64,000 nucleotides of DNA from Amblyomma americanum (taxonomy: Eukaryota > Arthropoda > Arachnida > Ixodida > Ixodidae), in NCBI RefSeq assembly GCF_052857255.1, contig NC_135497.1, positions 350,068,799-350,132,798 on the forward strand, given 5' to 3'. Below the pieces are notes generated by a model. That model was not told where the DNA came from. It saw only the letters and a program-made list of their open reading frames with translations, and did not search any database. Within the stretch, counting starts at the first letter, position 1. Each line of letters starts with the position of its first letter. Both the position numbers and the translations under genes were made by a program. Shown here piece by piece: positions 20,656 through 29,485 of this stretch.

Positions 20656-21461
20656 GTTAGTTTCATTTATGAAATCTTCGTCATCCAACAGCTTAGCATT
20701 CAATTTTCACAAGTGCCAGTTAAAGGACGTATGTTTTTTTGGCGCCAAAGGTTGAGATTACGAGGCAGTGGTCACTGAATGCAACAGGTTAAACTTCATA
20801 CTTCAAGCAGAGATGCACGAGTTCCGTAGATACAAACAGCCTATCCAACCTAGCATGACTGTCACGCTTAAAGCGTGTATATTGAGGGCTATTACCGTAA
20901 GTAAACATTTCATCAATGTCTTCTAAACAATGGTCGCGCACAATACTATTCAATAATTGAGCACTTTTCTCGCGCACCGGCAAGCGCTTCATACGGTCCG
21001 CCGCAACACAAACACAGTTGAAATCACCCAACACCAGGAGGGTTCTGCCACAAACAAAATAATGTTCAAGACGATTGAAGAACTCTTGGCGTTGTGATTC
21101 TACGTTTGGTGCATACACGCAGAAAACTCGCCAACACAGATAAGAAAAAGTGAAATCAACGACAAGAAGACATCCACCGGTACAAGCGAAAACAGACTAC
21201 AATAACGCCTAGATTGTTGCGCATAAAAATAGTGCACCCGCCCGAGGTGCCGGCAAATTGACAAACACTGAAGACTTGACTAAAGTGGGACACCCTACGA
21301 TCAGTAGCTTCCTCACTTTTTATTTTCGTCTCCTGGACAGCCACTATGTCAAGCACGTTGTCAGCGAGTAGGCGATTCAGCTGACATTGGCGCCTCCTTG
21401 CACAAAGGCCCCTGACGTCCAAAGTAGCTAAGCGCAGAGCTGTATCTAGTTTCATCGCCAT
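20656..21461 (-). pseudogene. LINE-A1 ORF2 AP endonuclease
   Basis: From ATG 21461: LRLATLDVRGLCARRRQCQL (N-terminal strand, Asn of the usual LNVRG replaced by Asp), VAVQETKI (Glu), GTSGGCTIF. After a break near 21120-21156: VYAPN-like start, LLVLGDFNCV (D-x-N), RLDRLFVST, and after a stop at 20789, FSDHCLV (SDH). Frame breaks near 21150 and at 20789 and a stop in the next 60 bases show decay. It aligns segment by segment with 40344-39435 of LINE-A2. Confidence 0.8.
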
Positions 21462-21698
21462 GCACTTGGAATGAAAGGCCTTTGAAATACAGTGCCCACT
21501 CTACAAAATCGTGAAACATTTTTTAACTCACAGTGTGCAGTGTACATAGTCACTGATCCAGGAATCCGAGCGCTGGCGTCGGGAAACCACACGGATGTCC
21601 CTCGCCTGCCTTTCAGGACCAAGGCACACTGTCTGCTGGGTACTTCCCACGAAAACAAAAAAAAAAACGAAAGCAAAACACGAAACCTCACTGGGCAG

Positions 21699-22421
21699 CT
21701 ACCGAGGCGATTTCCCCGCCTGTCGGGATTCGGCAGAGAATTTCGGCCGGGGCTTCAGCGTCGAGCGTCGAGTCCCCGCTGTTTTAGGCGGCGGCTCATT
21801 ACCACCCACACAAGGCTGCGGCTTCTCGCCGACGCTCACCTCATGGGAGCGTTTCCCAGCTGATAGACCAGCAGCTTCCTGGCTGACGTCCATGGCATCG
21901 GTGTGGTTGGCCTCCGCACTCTCCGGAGCTTCGACCGCGGCATTCGTCACGTTTCCCGCCTTGTCATCACTTTCTTGCTGAGGTTCAAGACCCGCAGCTT
22001 CAATAGGCTTGACAGCACTGGTTGTCGTCGCACTGTTTTTTGATAGCGGCGTCAGCGACGGTGCCTTTCGAGCCAAAACTTGGCCAGTTGCTCTGGCTGC
22101 CTCGTCTGCATCCGCCTCGCCCATCAGCAACTCAGATGAGTCTTCACTGTTCCCGGGGCCGGCAATGCTCGCGTAAGTACGCGCACACTGGCCGTCTTCA
22201 TGCCCGAACCATCGGCAGGCACCACACCGAGGGACCCGACTCTCTTTGCGGATATGGCCTGTACCTCGACAGCAGAGGCACAACGGAGGCCTGCCCGGCA
22301 CGACAACCAGCGCTAATACCCCTCCGACGTTGAGATGATGCGGCAAGTCGTCAAGCTTCACGCCAGCTTTCAACTTCATTGTGATGAGTCTGGTGGTTGA
22401 GCCCTTCTCCAACACGCCATG
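21699..22421 (-). pseudogene. LINE-A1 ORF1, C-terminal half with zinc knuckles
   Basis: KGSTTRLITMKLKAGVKLDD, then CCHC-type knuckles CLCCRGTGHIRKES (last Cys changed to Ser) and CGACRWFGHEDGQC, followed by an acidic, Ala/Ser-rich tail to the stop at 21699. Two adjacent C-x2-C-x4-H-x4-C knuckles are the Gag-like nucleic-acid-binding unit of this LINE family's ORF1. The 5' edge coincides with the TA of the MITE insertion; upstream coding resumes at 27483. Confidence 0.8.
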
Positions 22422-22423
22422 TA

Positions 22424-22462
22424 CAGTCTAGCGTGATTTGAAGGTTATCGCGCGAGCGTCGA
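22424..22462 (+). repeat. MITE left terminal inverted repeat
   Basis: 39 bp starting CAGTCTAGCGTGATTTG; pairs with 27442-27480 with five mismatches. Confidence 0.85.
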
Positions 22463-22602
22463 CCAAGAACAGGAACAGCGCCATGACCCAGAATACTCTG
22501 TTGTGGCGAGGGAAGTATCAGGTCAGCTTCTCTCACTCTTTGCTGTTCCTTAAGCAGCCGCCACTCCCTTCAAGGCAAGCAGCTTTTTAAGTTTCTTCTT
22601 TT

Positions 22603-23150
22603 GCACATCTTGACACAGTCACTAACGTTTCCTGCATTTTGCAGCTACAAATCCGGCATTTCATCGACCCAAGTTCCCGGGATCAGCTGTTCGCCGTAAC
22701 CGGACACGCGCCAGATCTGACACGCGCCAGATCACCGCCCTGAAGGATCGCGGACCTATCGGTAGCTCCTGCGCCTGCGCCAACTGCTGACCCGCCACCT
22801 GGATCACCGTTAAATAGCTGCAGCACATCGTACGGCACCATAGTTTGGCAGCAGTGCACATCTTGACACAGTCACTAACGTTTCCTGCACTTTGCAGCTA
22901 CAAATCCGGCATTTCATCGACCCAAGTTCCCGGGATCAGCTGTTCGCCGTAACCGGACACGCGCCAGATCTGACACGCGCCAGATCACCGCCCTGAAGGA
23001 TCGCGGACCTATCGGTAGCTCCTGCGCCTGCGCCAACTGCTGACCCGCCACCTGGATCACCGTTAAATAGCTGCAGCACGTCGTACGGCACCGTAGTTTG
23101 GCAGCAGTGCACATCTTGACACAGTCACTAACGTTTCCTGCACTTTGCAG
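22603..23150 (+). repeat. LINE-B 5' tandem monomers, 253-bp period
   Basis: GCACATCTTGACACAGTC starts at 22603, 22856 and 23109, exactly 253 apart. Two complete units differ at only about three sites; the third stops after TTTGCAG and runs into GTAAGCTGAATC. Such monomers serve as promoters in some LINEs (mouse L1 is the known case); that role here is inferred. Confidence 0.92.
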
Positions 23151-23341
23151 GTAAGCTGAATCTTTCTAGGCACTCTGTCCGTGGTTTTTGCATGTTTGCA
23201 CTGCTGCCAAATAGTTTCATGCTCTGCACGTATTTCTTTGTACAATCGTAAACCATCTCAGCGCGAGAGTAGTGTATTTTTCATTGGTGCTTCCAAGTGT
23301 GCATCGTTTTCTTTTTTTTTTCTCGTCATCTGCTGTGAACC

Positions 23342-24088
23342 ATGCCTAGCGAACTTGAGAAATTACGGGATGAATTAAGGAAAGAACTTGCGAAGGACAT
23401 TGCGGCATTGCGAAGCGTTCTTGAACGTGACTTGAGGAAGGAGCTGCGAGAAGTTTCACAGAGTATAGATTACTGTAGCAAGCAATACGATGACATGGTC
23501 AATGAGTGTGCTGCGCTGAAGGCAGAAAACAAATCCTTAAGGGCTGAAAATGCCGCGTTGACCTCTGACCGTAATGCGCTACAAAGTCAAGTGTCTGAGT
23601 GTGAACTAAGGCTCAACAGCTTGGAACAATATTCCAGGAACCGAAACGTAGAGATCACTGGCCTGCCGGTAACCGAGAAGGAAAACCTTCCTGAGGTTAT
23701 TGAGAGGATCGGGGAGGTTTTGAATGTACCCGTGACATCCGACGACATTGAAGTGTGCCACCGTGTGCCTACTAAAACCTCTTCGTGCCAGAACATAGTG
23801 CTACAGTTTCATAAACGCTCAAAACGCGACGCCTTCCTTGAAAAAGCCAGAAAACAAAGAATTACCACAAGCGATCTTGGGCACCCTGATAAAGATGCAA
23901 ATCCTGTCTATATAAATGAGCACCTGTGCCCTTCACTCAAGAAGCTGATGGGACTCACTGTTGCTCGTAAGAAAGATAAGCAATGGAAGTTTGCGTGGAC
24001 GAGGAATGGCCGCATCTTTGCTAAGAAGGATGTAACTTCGTCAGTGGTCCGGATCGATTGCGTCAATGACCTGGAAAAGATAGTCTAA
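23342..24088 (+). CDS. LINE-B ORF1 protein
   Basis: 248 codons from ATG 23342. Residues ~1-95 form a charged heptad coiled coil (LEKLRDELRKELAKDIAALR; later LKAENKSLRAENAAL). Residues ~100-245 carry an RRM-like/C-terminal-domain layout (LEQYSRNRNVEITGLPV, VTSDDIEVCHRVP, VYINEHLCPSLKKLMGLTVA) seen in ORF1 proteins of CR1/L2-type and L1-type LINEs. These form trimers and coat the element RNA as chaperones. The frame is intact; the start is the first ATG after the 5' monomers. Confidence 0.85.
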   Translation: MPSELEKLRDELRKELAKDIAALRSVLERDLRKELREVSQSIDYCSKQYDDMVNECAALKAENKSLRAENAALTSDRNALQSQVSECELRLNSLEQYSRNRNVEITGLPVTEKENLPEVIERIGEVLNVPVTSDDIEVCHRVPTKTSSCQNIVLQFHKRSKRDAFLEKARKQRITTSDLGHPDKDANPVYINEHLCPSLKKLMGLTVARKKDKQWKFAWTRNGRIFAKKDVTSSVVRIDCVNDLEKIV

Positions 24089-24128
24089 AGATTTCGTGCG
24101 CCTACTGAGATTTCCCTTTTGATTAGGC

Positions 24129-26903
24129 ATGGCTTCCCAGTTCTTTCTACCTGCAGATATCAATAGCCTTTTTGCAGAAAACAAAAAAGTAACGTCATTC
24201 TTTCATCTTAACGCACAATCTCTGCGCAGTAAAGAGGATGAAATAATCGCATTTCTTGGCTTGTTTGATTTCGAGTTTGACATAATATTTTTCACTGAGA
24301 CCTGGTACCGAACTGATCATGAAGCCCTTATCATGCCGCATTATAACTCATACGTGCTAAACCGCCCAAACAAAAAAGGCGGTGGAGTAATGATAGCTGC
24401 AAAGGAATCCGTTCGGTGTTCAGTTCTTCCTGACTTTACTAAATCATGTGAAGATTTTGAAATACTTTCTCTAAAGGCTGGGCAGAACATTTTTTCTGTT
24501 TTGTACAGACCTCCATGTGGTAGCATCCCAAACTTTCTTTCATTTCTTGACATTTTTTTAACATGGATAACAGAAAACAGATTTTACTTAGTCCTTGGCG
24601 GCGACATCAACATGGACTTTTCTACACCCTCAACTCAGCAGCGTCAAATAAATAACCTGTTAGACTGTAACGGTTTCATTAATGCCATCATTGATACAAC
24701 ACGCCTGTCCACATCGACTGCAACTTCAATAGATGCTTTCATTACAAATTTGCATGACAAGTCAATCGTGTCTGGCGTTATCTCTGGCCAGGTTAGTGAT
24801 CACCTACCGATTTTTTACTTCATAGATAGTCGTATAACAAAGTCCAATAAAACTACTCCGCAACAGCGACAGTTAGTGAATAAGGATACCTTGACACGCT
24901 TTCGGTCTAGACTTGAGCAAATAGACTGGAGTCCAGTTTATGAGGTTACAGATCCTGACAAAGCATATGATATATTTATAAGCATCATAAAACCGGTATA
25001 TATTGAATGCTTCCCATATCGAAGCACCAGAAAACCACAGAGTGCTCGCAAGCCATGGATAAACAAAGAATGCTTAAAGATGATAAAACACAAAAACTAC
25101 CTTTATAATTGTTTCATTAAGAATAGAAGCACTGATGACTTTCTTATATTTAAGGCGTACAGAAACAAGGTGACATCATTTCTGCGTCAGGCAAAGAAAG
25201 AGTACTTCCATAATCTATTCAACAAGGATGTTCTGAAGCGAAGTGATAAGGTATGGAAACAACTTAATACCATTATTAACCCATCCAAGAGCATTAATGA
25301 ACTGGAAGTCATGATAGATGATGAGACGTTATCAGGAAAAAAGCTGGCTGATTCTTTTAACGATTTCTTTGTGTCTGTTGCGCATACTATTCATGACCCT
25401 ACCTGCATGAGATATCTTGGTCAATCAAACTCGTTTACCGCTTTCCTGGCTCCAACAGACCAAAACGAGATTATGCGATGCTTTAATAGCCTCAAAAATA
25501 GCAAGTCGAAGGACGTGGATGGGTTCCAGATCCTACCGTTCAAACATGCAATTGATGTCCTTTGTCCTATCTTAGACCATGTCTTTAACTGCTGTTTCGC
25601 CCAGGGCACCTTTCCTAGTAGGATGCAAACTGCAAGGGTCATCGTAATTCATAAAGGAGGGGATACTAACAATTTATCCAATTACCGTCCGATATCTATA
25701 CTCCCGTTATTTTCCAAATGTTTAGAAAAGCTGTTACATAGGAGGATTCTAGGTTTTTGCGAAAAGCATAAGTTGATCACACCCAGTCAGCATGGATTTA
25801 GGAAATTACACTCCACTGAGACCGCTCTTCTTACACAGAAGGAGCTGATTTTAGAATCTTTCGAACACAAAGAACTAACACTAGGCATTTTTATAGATTT
25901 TTCTAAGGCGTTCGATCGCGTTAATCACGAAACCTTATTACTAAAACTAGACAGATATGGCTTCCGAGGTTGTTTTTATAGTATCATTAAATCATATTTA
26001 GAGGCCCGTTTTCAGCAGGTTGTGATTGATAACACACTATCTGACCCCAAGCATATTGCTGCCGGCGTACCCCAGGGTAGCATACTCGGACCGCTACTTT
26101 TTATTCTCTACATTAATGATATTGTAAACATTGACCCTAACACAACTTTTGTTATCTACGCTGATGACACCAGCCTATTTTTCAGGGCACCATGTGTATC
26201 GAGTCTGGAAGTAAATGCTACGAGGTGCCTACGTTCGCTACACCACTGGTCACTTTCCAATTCGCTGAATATCAATATAAGCAAAACAAAAGCTGTGCTT
26301 TTTAGACCCCGTAATAAGTCTGTTTCTGAGTTAACGTTATCGATCGGTTCATCAAAAATACACGTCTCCTCTTCCGTTAAAAGCCTTGGTGTCACATTCC
26401 ACGAGAACTTATCTTGGGATGTTCATGTTGATAATACAGTTGCCAAAATTTCAAGAGTAGTAGGTATCCTGTCCAAGTTTCGGTACTACTTTCCACAATG
26501 CATAAAAAAACTTTTGTACGACTCTTTGTTCACCAGTGTTATAACTTATTGTTTCTTAGTCTGGGGTACAACCACTGTCTCCAATATTACAAAACTCCAT
26601 GCACTACAGAAAAAAGCAGTTCGTGCAATTAACAACATCCCAAATGATGTACACACCAAACCTGTCTTTGAGGCATTACACATTGTACCTATTGTGCAAT
26701 TGTACTCTGTCATGCTCCGCAAAAAGTACACATCAAATATTAATCAAGGAACTGCATTTCTCGCTGATTTGTCTCGACTAACATGCAGAGAACGCCCCTA
26801 CAATACGCGCATCGGAGACAACTGGTATTTACCGCGAACACGAAGTAACTACGGCAGACAAATGCTGTCCTATATTATCCCGTCCATTTTAAACAATTTG
26901 TGA
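24129..26903 (+). CDS. LINE-B ORF2: AP endonuclease and reverse transcriptase
   Basis: 924 codons, uninterrupted. Endonuclease about residues 20-235: FHLNAQSLRSK (Asn), FFTETWY (Glu), LGGDINMDF (D-x-N), SIDAFITN, VSDHLPIF (S-D-H at 223-225). RT about 470-760: NLSNYRPISILPLFSK, QHGFRKLHSTETALL, GIFIDFSKAFDRVNHETLL (motif A), AAGVPQGSILGPLLFILYIN, VIYADDTSLFF (YADD 677-680), SLGVTFHENLSW. The C-terminus ends at a stop just before the 3' UTR with no RNase H. It would nick genomic DNA and prime reverse transcription of the element RNA at the nick. All listed catalytic residues are present. Confidence 0.9.
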   Translation: MASQFFLPADINSLFAENKKVTSFFHLNAQSLRSKEDEIIAFLGLFDFEFDIIFFTETWYRTDHEALIMPHYNSYVLNRPNKKGGGVMIAAKESVRCSVLPDFTKSCEDFEILSLKAGQNIFSVLYRPPCGSIPNFLSFLDIFLTWITENRFYLVLGGDINMDFSTPSTQQRQINNLLDCNGFINAIIDTTRLSTSTATSIDAFITNLHDKSIVSGVISGQVSDHLPIFYFIDSRITKSNKTTPQQRQLVNKDTLTRFRSRLEQIDWSPVYEVTDPDKAYDIFISIIKPVYIECFPYRSTRKPQSARKPWINKECLKMIKHKNYLYNCFIKNRSTDDFLIFKAYRNKVTSFLRQAKKEYFHNLFNKDVLKRSDKVWKQLNTIINPSKSINELEVMIDDETLSGKKLADSFNDFFVSVAHTIHDPTCMRYLGQSNSFTAFLAPTDQNEIMRCFNSLKNSKSKDVDGFQILPFKHAIDVLCPILDHVFNCCFAQGTFPSRMQTARVIVIHKGGDTNNLSNYRPISILPLFSKCLEKLLHRRILGFCEKHKLITPSQHGFRKLHSTETALLTQKELILESFEHKELTLGIFIDFSKAFDRVNHETLLLKLDRYGFRGCFYSIIKSYLEARFQQVVIDNTLSDPKHIAAGVPQGSILGPLLFILYINDIVNIDPNTTFVIYADDTSLFFRAPCVSSLEVNATRCLRSLHHWSLSNSLNINISKTKAVLFRPRNKSVSELTLSIGSSKIHVSSSVKSLGVTFHENLSWDVHVDNTVAKISRVVGILSKFRYYFPQCIKKLLYDSLFTSVITYCFLVWGTTTVSNITKLHALQKKAVRAINNIPNDVHTKPVFEALHIVPIVQLYSVMLRKKYTSNINQGTAFLADLSRLTCRERPYNTRIGDNWYLPRTRSNYGRQMLSYIIPSILNNL

Positions 26904-27231
26904 AAAACTGTAATTAGTGAAGAGTAACAGCATATAGTTTCTTTCTTTAGTGTACTAACTCAGCCTGCTTTTTATGCCTTCCCTCTTTACGTGATATGTT
27001 TGATGGTTATGTGTTTTTTGATGCCCTGAACGTGTTTTATTTTTGATGCAATGTGCTTTTGTTTTAAATATGTCACAGGCATAACATATAATGTACCGTT
27101 GTGTGATTGTGGGTTTTTGTGCACAATGTAGTTGCTGTAGGGGGCGGGGACCTCCGTCAAGCCTCTATAGGCTTTTTGTCCCCGCTCCCCACATCCTTGA
27201 TGTGAAATAAACCTGATTGATTGATTGATTG
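26904..27231 (+). other. LINE-B 3' UTR and (TTGA)n tail
   Basis: Non-coding T-rich UTR with a C/G-rich stem-like block (GGGGGCGGGGACC ... GTCCCCGCTCCCC around 27140-27190), GAAATAAACC and about four TTGA units. The hairpin-plus-short-repeat end is the expected RT recognition end for CR1/L2-like LINEs. Confidence 0.7.
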
Positions 27232-27432
27232 AACAGCAGTGATGATTTGTGCGCAACGTATTCTTCGGTATTATCTGGAATTGGACGCTACGAAGGTGCA
27301 TCTAGCGAGTGTAACACCAGTTATAGCCTTAAGCAAAAATCTTTTTCGAAATTTCATCGGCGAAATTTCATCGGAAGAATGCAAAATCGTGACTTTCATT
27401 GCTCCAAAACCGGCCGCTAGGCGCCTGGAACG

Positions 27433-27831
27433 CTAGGCCCGTCGACACTCGCGTGATAACCTTAAAATCGCGCTCGACTGTACTCGACAGCGCTCACGGG
27501 CCACTTCAGAGACTTTTCCGTACAGCGCGAAGGCGACACGCACGTCCTCGTCAGGCACGTTGTAAAGCAGCCAATACAGATTCAAACGCACGTCCTGGTT
27601 TGCTGGATCAATCACCAGGCAGCGCCGTTCTTTCACACGCAGTTCACCGCCGCCGGCAATCTTCTTCACTGTTTCGGGTTCCTTGAATGTGACGGTCCAG
27701 ACATGGCTCATGCGATACGCCCCCAGAGCGATAACGTCCGGGAGCAACGAACGCTGAGCTAACGCATCCCGAAAATCTTTCTCGCGATATGGCCGGGCCA
27801 TGATATCCGCGTGCAAAAAAACTGTATCCAA
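27433..27831 (-). pseudogene. LINE-A1 ORF1, N-terminal half
   Basis: DTVFLHADIMARPYREKDFR, DVIALGAYRMSHVWTV, YWLLYNVPDEDVRVAFALYG, KVSEVARERCR: aligns with 41650-41290 of LINE-A2 (TVFLHADVAASPYRVEDFHD; VIALGAYRMSHAW; GKVSETARERW). The last codons of this open frame (from 27482 down) are MITE, not LINE. Upstream, to about 27960, the same ORF is in another frame (MTGYVGAA-like). Confidence 0.75.
27442..27480 (-). repeat. MITE right terminal inverted repeat
   Basis: Reverse complement of 22424-22462 with five mismatches; TA at 27481-27482 follows. Confidence 0.85.
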
Positions 27832-27980
27832 TACGTAAAGCCCTGTAGGCAGCCCTGATAAAACAACCTGATACGTACTTACTTGTTAAGAAGACCTGTT
27901 TCAGCGGCCAGACATGGCCGCTGTAGCTGCTCCAACGTAGCCCGTCATCACACATCCGAAAAGCTCGGAGGCCGCAAGTC

Positions 27981-28004
27981 GAATCTAGCCACTAGTCCAC
28001 GCCG
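27981..28004 (-). tRNA. tRNA-Glu-like 5' fragment at LINE-A1 5' junction
   Basis: The minus strand GGCGTGGACTAGTGGCTAG matches the start of the tRNA-Glu-like sequence at 41814-41885 (GGCGTGGTCTAGCGGCTAG), then breaks into LINE-A1 5' sequence. It is a target remnant rather than a working tRNA. Confidence 0.6.
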
Positions 28005-28081
28005 GAACGAGGCGATGCGGTACAAGCGGGTGCTTGAGAAACGTCCAAGGCAGTTTAAGTGGGAAAAAGAAAAAAAATGGC
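28005..28081 (-). other. spacer between tRNA-Gln and tRNA-Glu, with Pol III terminator
   Basis: Homologous to 41886-41968 (shared CAGTTTAAGTG, ACAAGCGGGTGC or GCAAGCGGGTGC, AACGAGG). Directly after the tRNA-Gln 3' end the sense (minus) strand has T8 and T5 runs, a Pol III terminator. Confidence 0.65.
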
Positions 28082-28153
28082 AGGTCTCACCGAGATTTGA
28101 ACTGGGATCGCTGGAATCAGAGTCCAGAGTGCTAACCATTGCACCATGAGACT
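28082..28153 (-). tRNA. tRNA-Gln (anticodon CTG), slightly degenerate
   Basis: 72 nt on the minus strand: GTCTCATGGTGCAATGGTTA, anticodon arm CTGGA-CTCTGAT-TCCAG (CTG), T loop GTTCAAATC, 3' GGTGAGACC. Acceptor GTCTCA/TGAGAC pairs. One T-stem mismatch (CCAG opposite CTCGG) and A in place of the first G suggest mild decay. T-runs follow as terminator. Its 5' end is exactly the 3' junction (A8) of LINE-A2. Confidence 0.85.
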
Positions 28154-28233
28154 TTTTTTTCTTTATTGCCCTGAGACACACAAGTAACAAATGATAAAAG
28201 CGCCTCGGCTACACTTGAGTAGGTGATGAGGAA

Positions 28234-29337
28234 TTAAAATCTTTTCAAAATAACCAAGTCATAAAACACAGAAACCCACTCTGTTGGGTCAGGCTGCACC
28301 CTGAAAGCTTCGCGTAGATAAACAGCACTCTCAATGAAGTTTTCACGTGCTGGGCGAATGTTGACATCTGCGTGTCGCACCTGCAATCGCGCTTTCCACA
28401 GACCGTGGAGGCCGAGAAGCATAATCAAATCATAGGGAACTTCCTCATTTTCGACTGGGAGGAATCGGATTCCATAAGGGTGTAAAGGAAGATCTTTTTT
28501 TAAATCGTTCTTTGGGGGACATCCCAAAGAAATATATGGTCCCAGCACTCTAAGAAAACGTGCTCGATCGTTTCAGGTTTTTTACACAACAAACAATTCG
28601 TCGTCCAAGGCACGAAGATCCCTTTATCATTCAGCCATGTTTTAACAGGGAGCGTATTGGTATGGTGTTTGAAAAAGAATATTTTAACTCCTGACCAAAC
28701 GGGCATCCTATTAACTCGCTTTAAAACATCTTGTTCAGGGCCTCCACGGCGAGGTGACCAGTAGAAAGGCACCGGCAGCGTCACATTAACCAGGTCTTTG
28801 CTCAATTTTTTCTTCGTGACATTGCATAGGTACTCTGAGGAGAAACAAACATCCAACATCTTGCACGACAGAACAATCTCGCGAAAGTAGCCAGTCACAG
28901 CACCTTTCTTGTTTTCGCATGACACTATTCTTCCAGGCAGCAGCCTCTGCAAGCGCACTTGCATAATCGTTCTTAGAAAGACATCACTTTGATCACGGAG
29001 GAAAATAAATCGCGAAACAACTTGATGCAAAACAGGTGTGCCAGACCAATCCCTCCGCTTTTGACAGTACGAAACAAATTCGTTCCGCTGGTTTTCTCCC
29101 ATGTCGATGCCCAAATAAAAACAGCAAAAACGTGTTTTTTTATGAATAGCTGTCCGCGACGCACACAATACATTCATAAGGTACCACAGCTTTGAAATGA
29201 GAAAAACATTGCAAATAGAAGCACGAGAAAACATTGATAGTTGTCTTCCTTGCCACGCATCGGCTTTCTCTTTTGCTCTGGAAGTTTCTTCTATCCAGTG
29301 CAGACTGGGATCCCGATAGCAATCTAATGGCACGCCT
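28234..29337 (-). pseudogene. LINE-A2 ORF2, C-terminal region
   Basis: LGVPLDCYRDPSLHWIEE, FSRASICNVFLISKLWYLMN, NEFVSYCQKRRDW, FIFLRDQSDVFLRTIMQVRL, then zinc-finger-like CLLCKKPETIEHVFLECW (C-x2-C-x7-H-x4-C), and in the adjacent frame (from 28548) ARENFIESAVYLREAF to the stop at 28234. Same layout as 43262-42031 (LINE-A3). The palm-to-C-terminus region with zf-RVT is typical of L1/Tx1-type ORF2. A frameshift near 28510 in a T/A run breaks it. Confidence 0.78.
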
Positions 29338-29351
29338 AGGTACCGTGTTGA
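29338..29351. repeat. LINE-D target-site duplication, left copy
   Basis: AGGTACCGTGTTGA, identical to 34697-34710 across a 5.3-kb LINE. Confidence 0.9.
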
Positions 29352-29485
29352 GTTGAGTTGAGTGGTTGTAAGCTACCGGTGGGATTAGCCTTGCAGTTGC
29401 TGCCGGAAATTGCTCCACCGTAGCGACACTTAAATAGAAATCACAGAAACACTGTCCGCAAAAACCCAAATAGACACTCCTGAGG

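Larger units (their letters stand above)
22603..27231 (+). mobile_element. LINE-B, apparently intact full-length LINE (CR1/L2-like)
   Basis: Order: two and a fraction 253-bp 5' monomers (22603-23150), leader, ORF1 (23342-24088), 40-bp gap, ORF2 (24129-26903), 3' UTR with AATAAA-like AAATAAA near 27205, and a (TTGA)n tail ending 27231. Both ORFs are open end to end. There is no RNase H. It is inserted in the MITE within LINE-A1, hence among the youngest events here. No target duplication was seen, which fits CR1/L2-type elements. Confidence 0.85.
22422..27482. mobile_element. mariner/Tc1-type MITE (TA duplication, 39-bp TIRs), split by LINE-B
   Basis: TIRs 22424-22462 and 27442-27480 are reverse complements at 34 of 39 positions (start CAGTC-AGCG-GATTT). 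Each is flanked by TA (22422-22423 and 27481-27482). Removing everything between the TAs joins ORF1 of LINE-A1 in frame, matching the uninterrupted paralogue at 41290-41330 (ARERW...KGSTTRL). The MITE's own sequence is about 180 bp left (to 22602) and 250 bp right (from 27232), with no transposase. Confidence 0.82.
19496..27980 (-). mobile_element. LINE-A1, Tx1-like LINE expanded by nested insertions
   Basis: Minus-strand parts occur in order: ORF1 N-half (27831-27433), [MITE plus LINE-B 22424-27480], ORF1 C-half (22421-21699), endonuclease (21461-20789 and on to about 20656), [CR1-like fragment 19915-20655], linker (19880-19496). RT and 3' end are absent, so the copy is 3'-truncated or rearranged near 19500. 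Its 5' end lies inside a tRNA-Glu-like sequence. Paralogues LINE-A2 and A3 follow in the same orientation. Confidence 0.8.

Noticed and set aside
21492..22333. Plus-strand frames of 103-128 codons
   Set aside because: Antisense to LINE-A1 ORF1 and its leader; the minus strand carries the CCHC knuckles.
22603..23150. CRISPR-like or satellite array
   Set aside because: 253-bp units with no spacers, directly joined to a LINE; best explained as 5' monomers.
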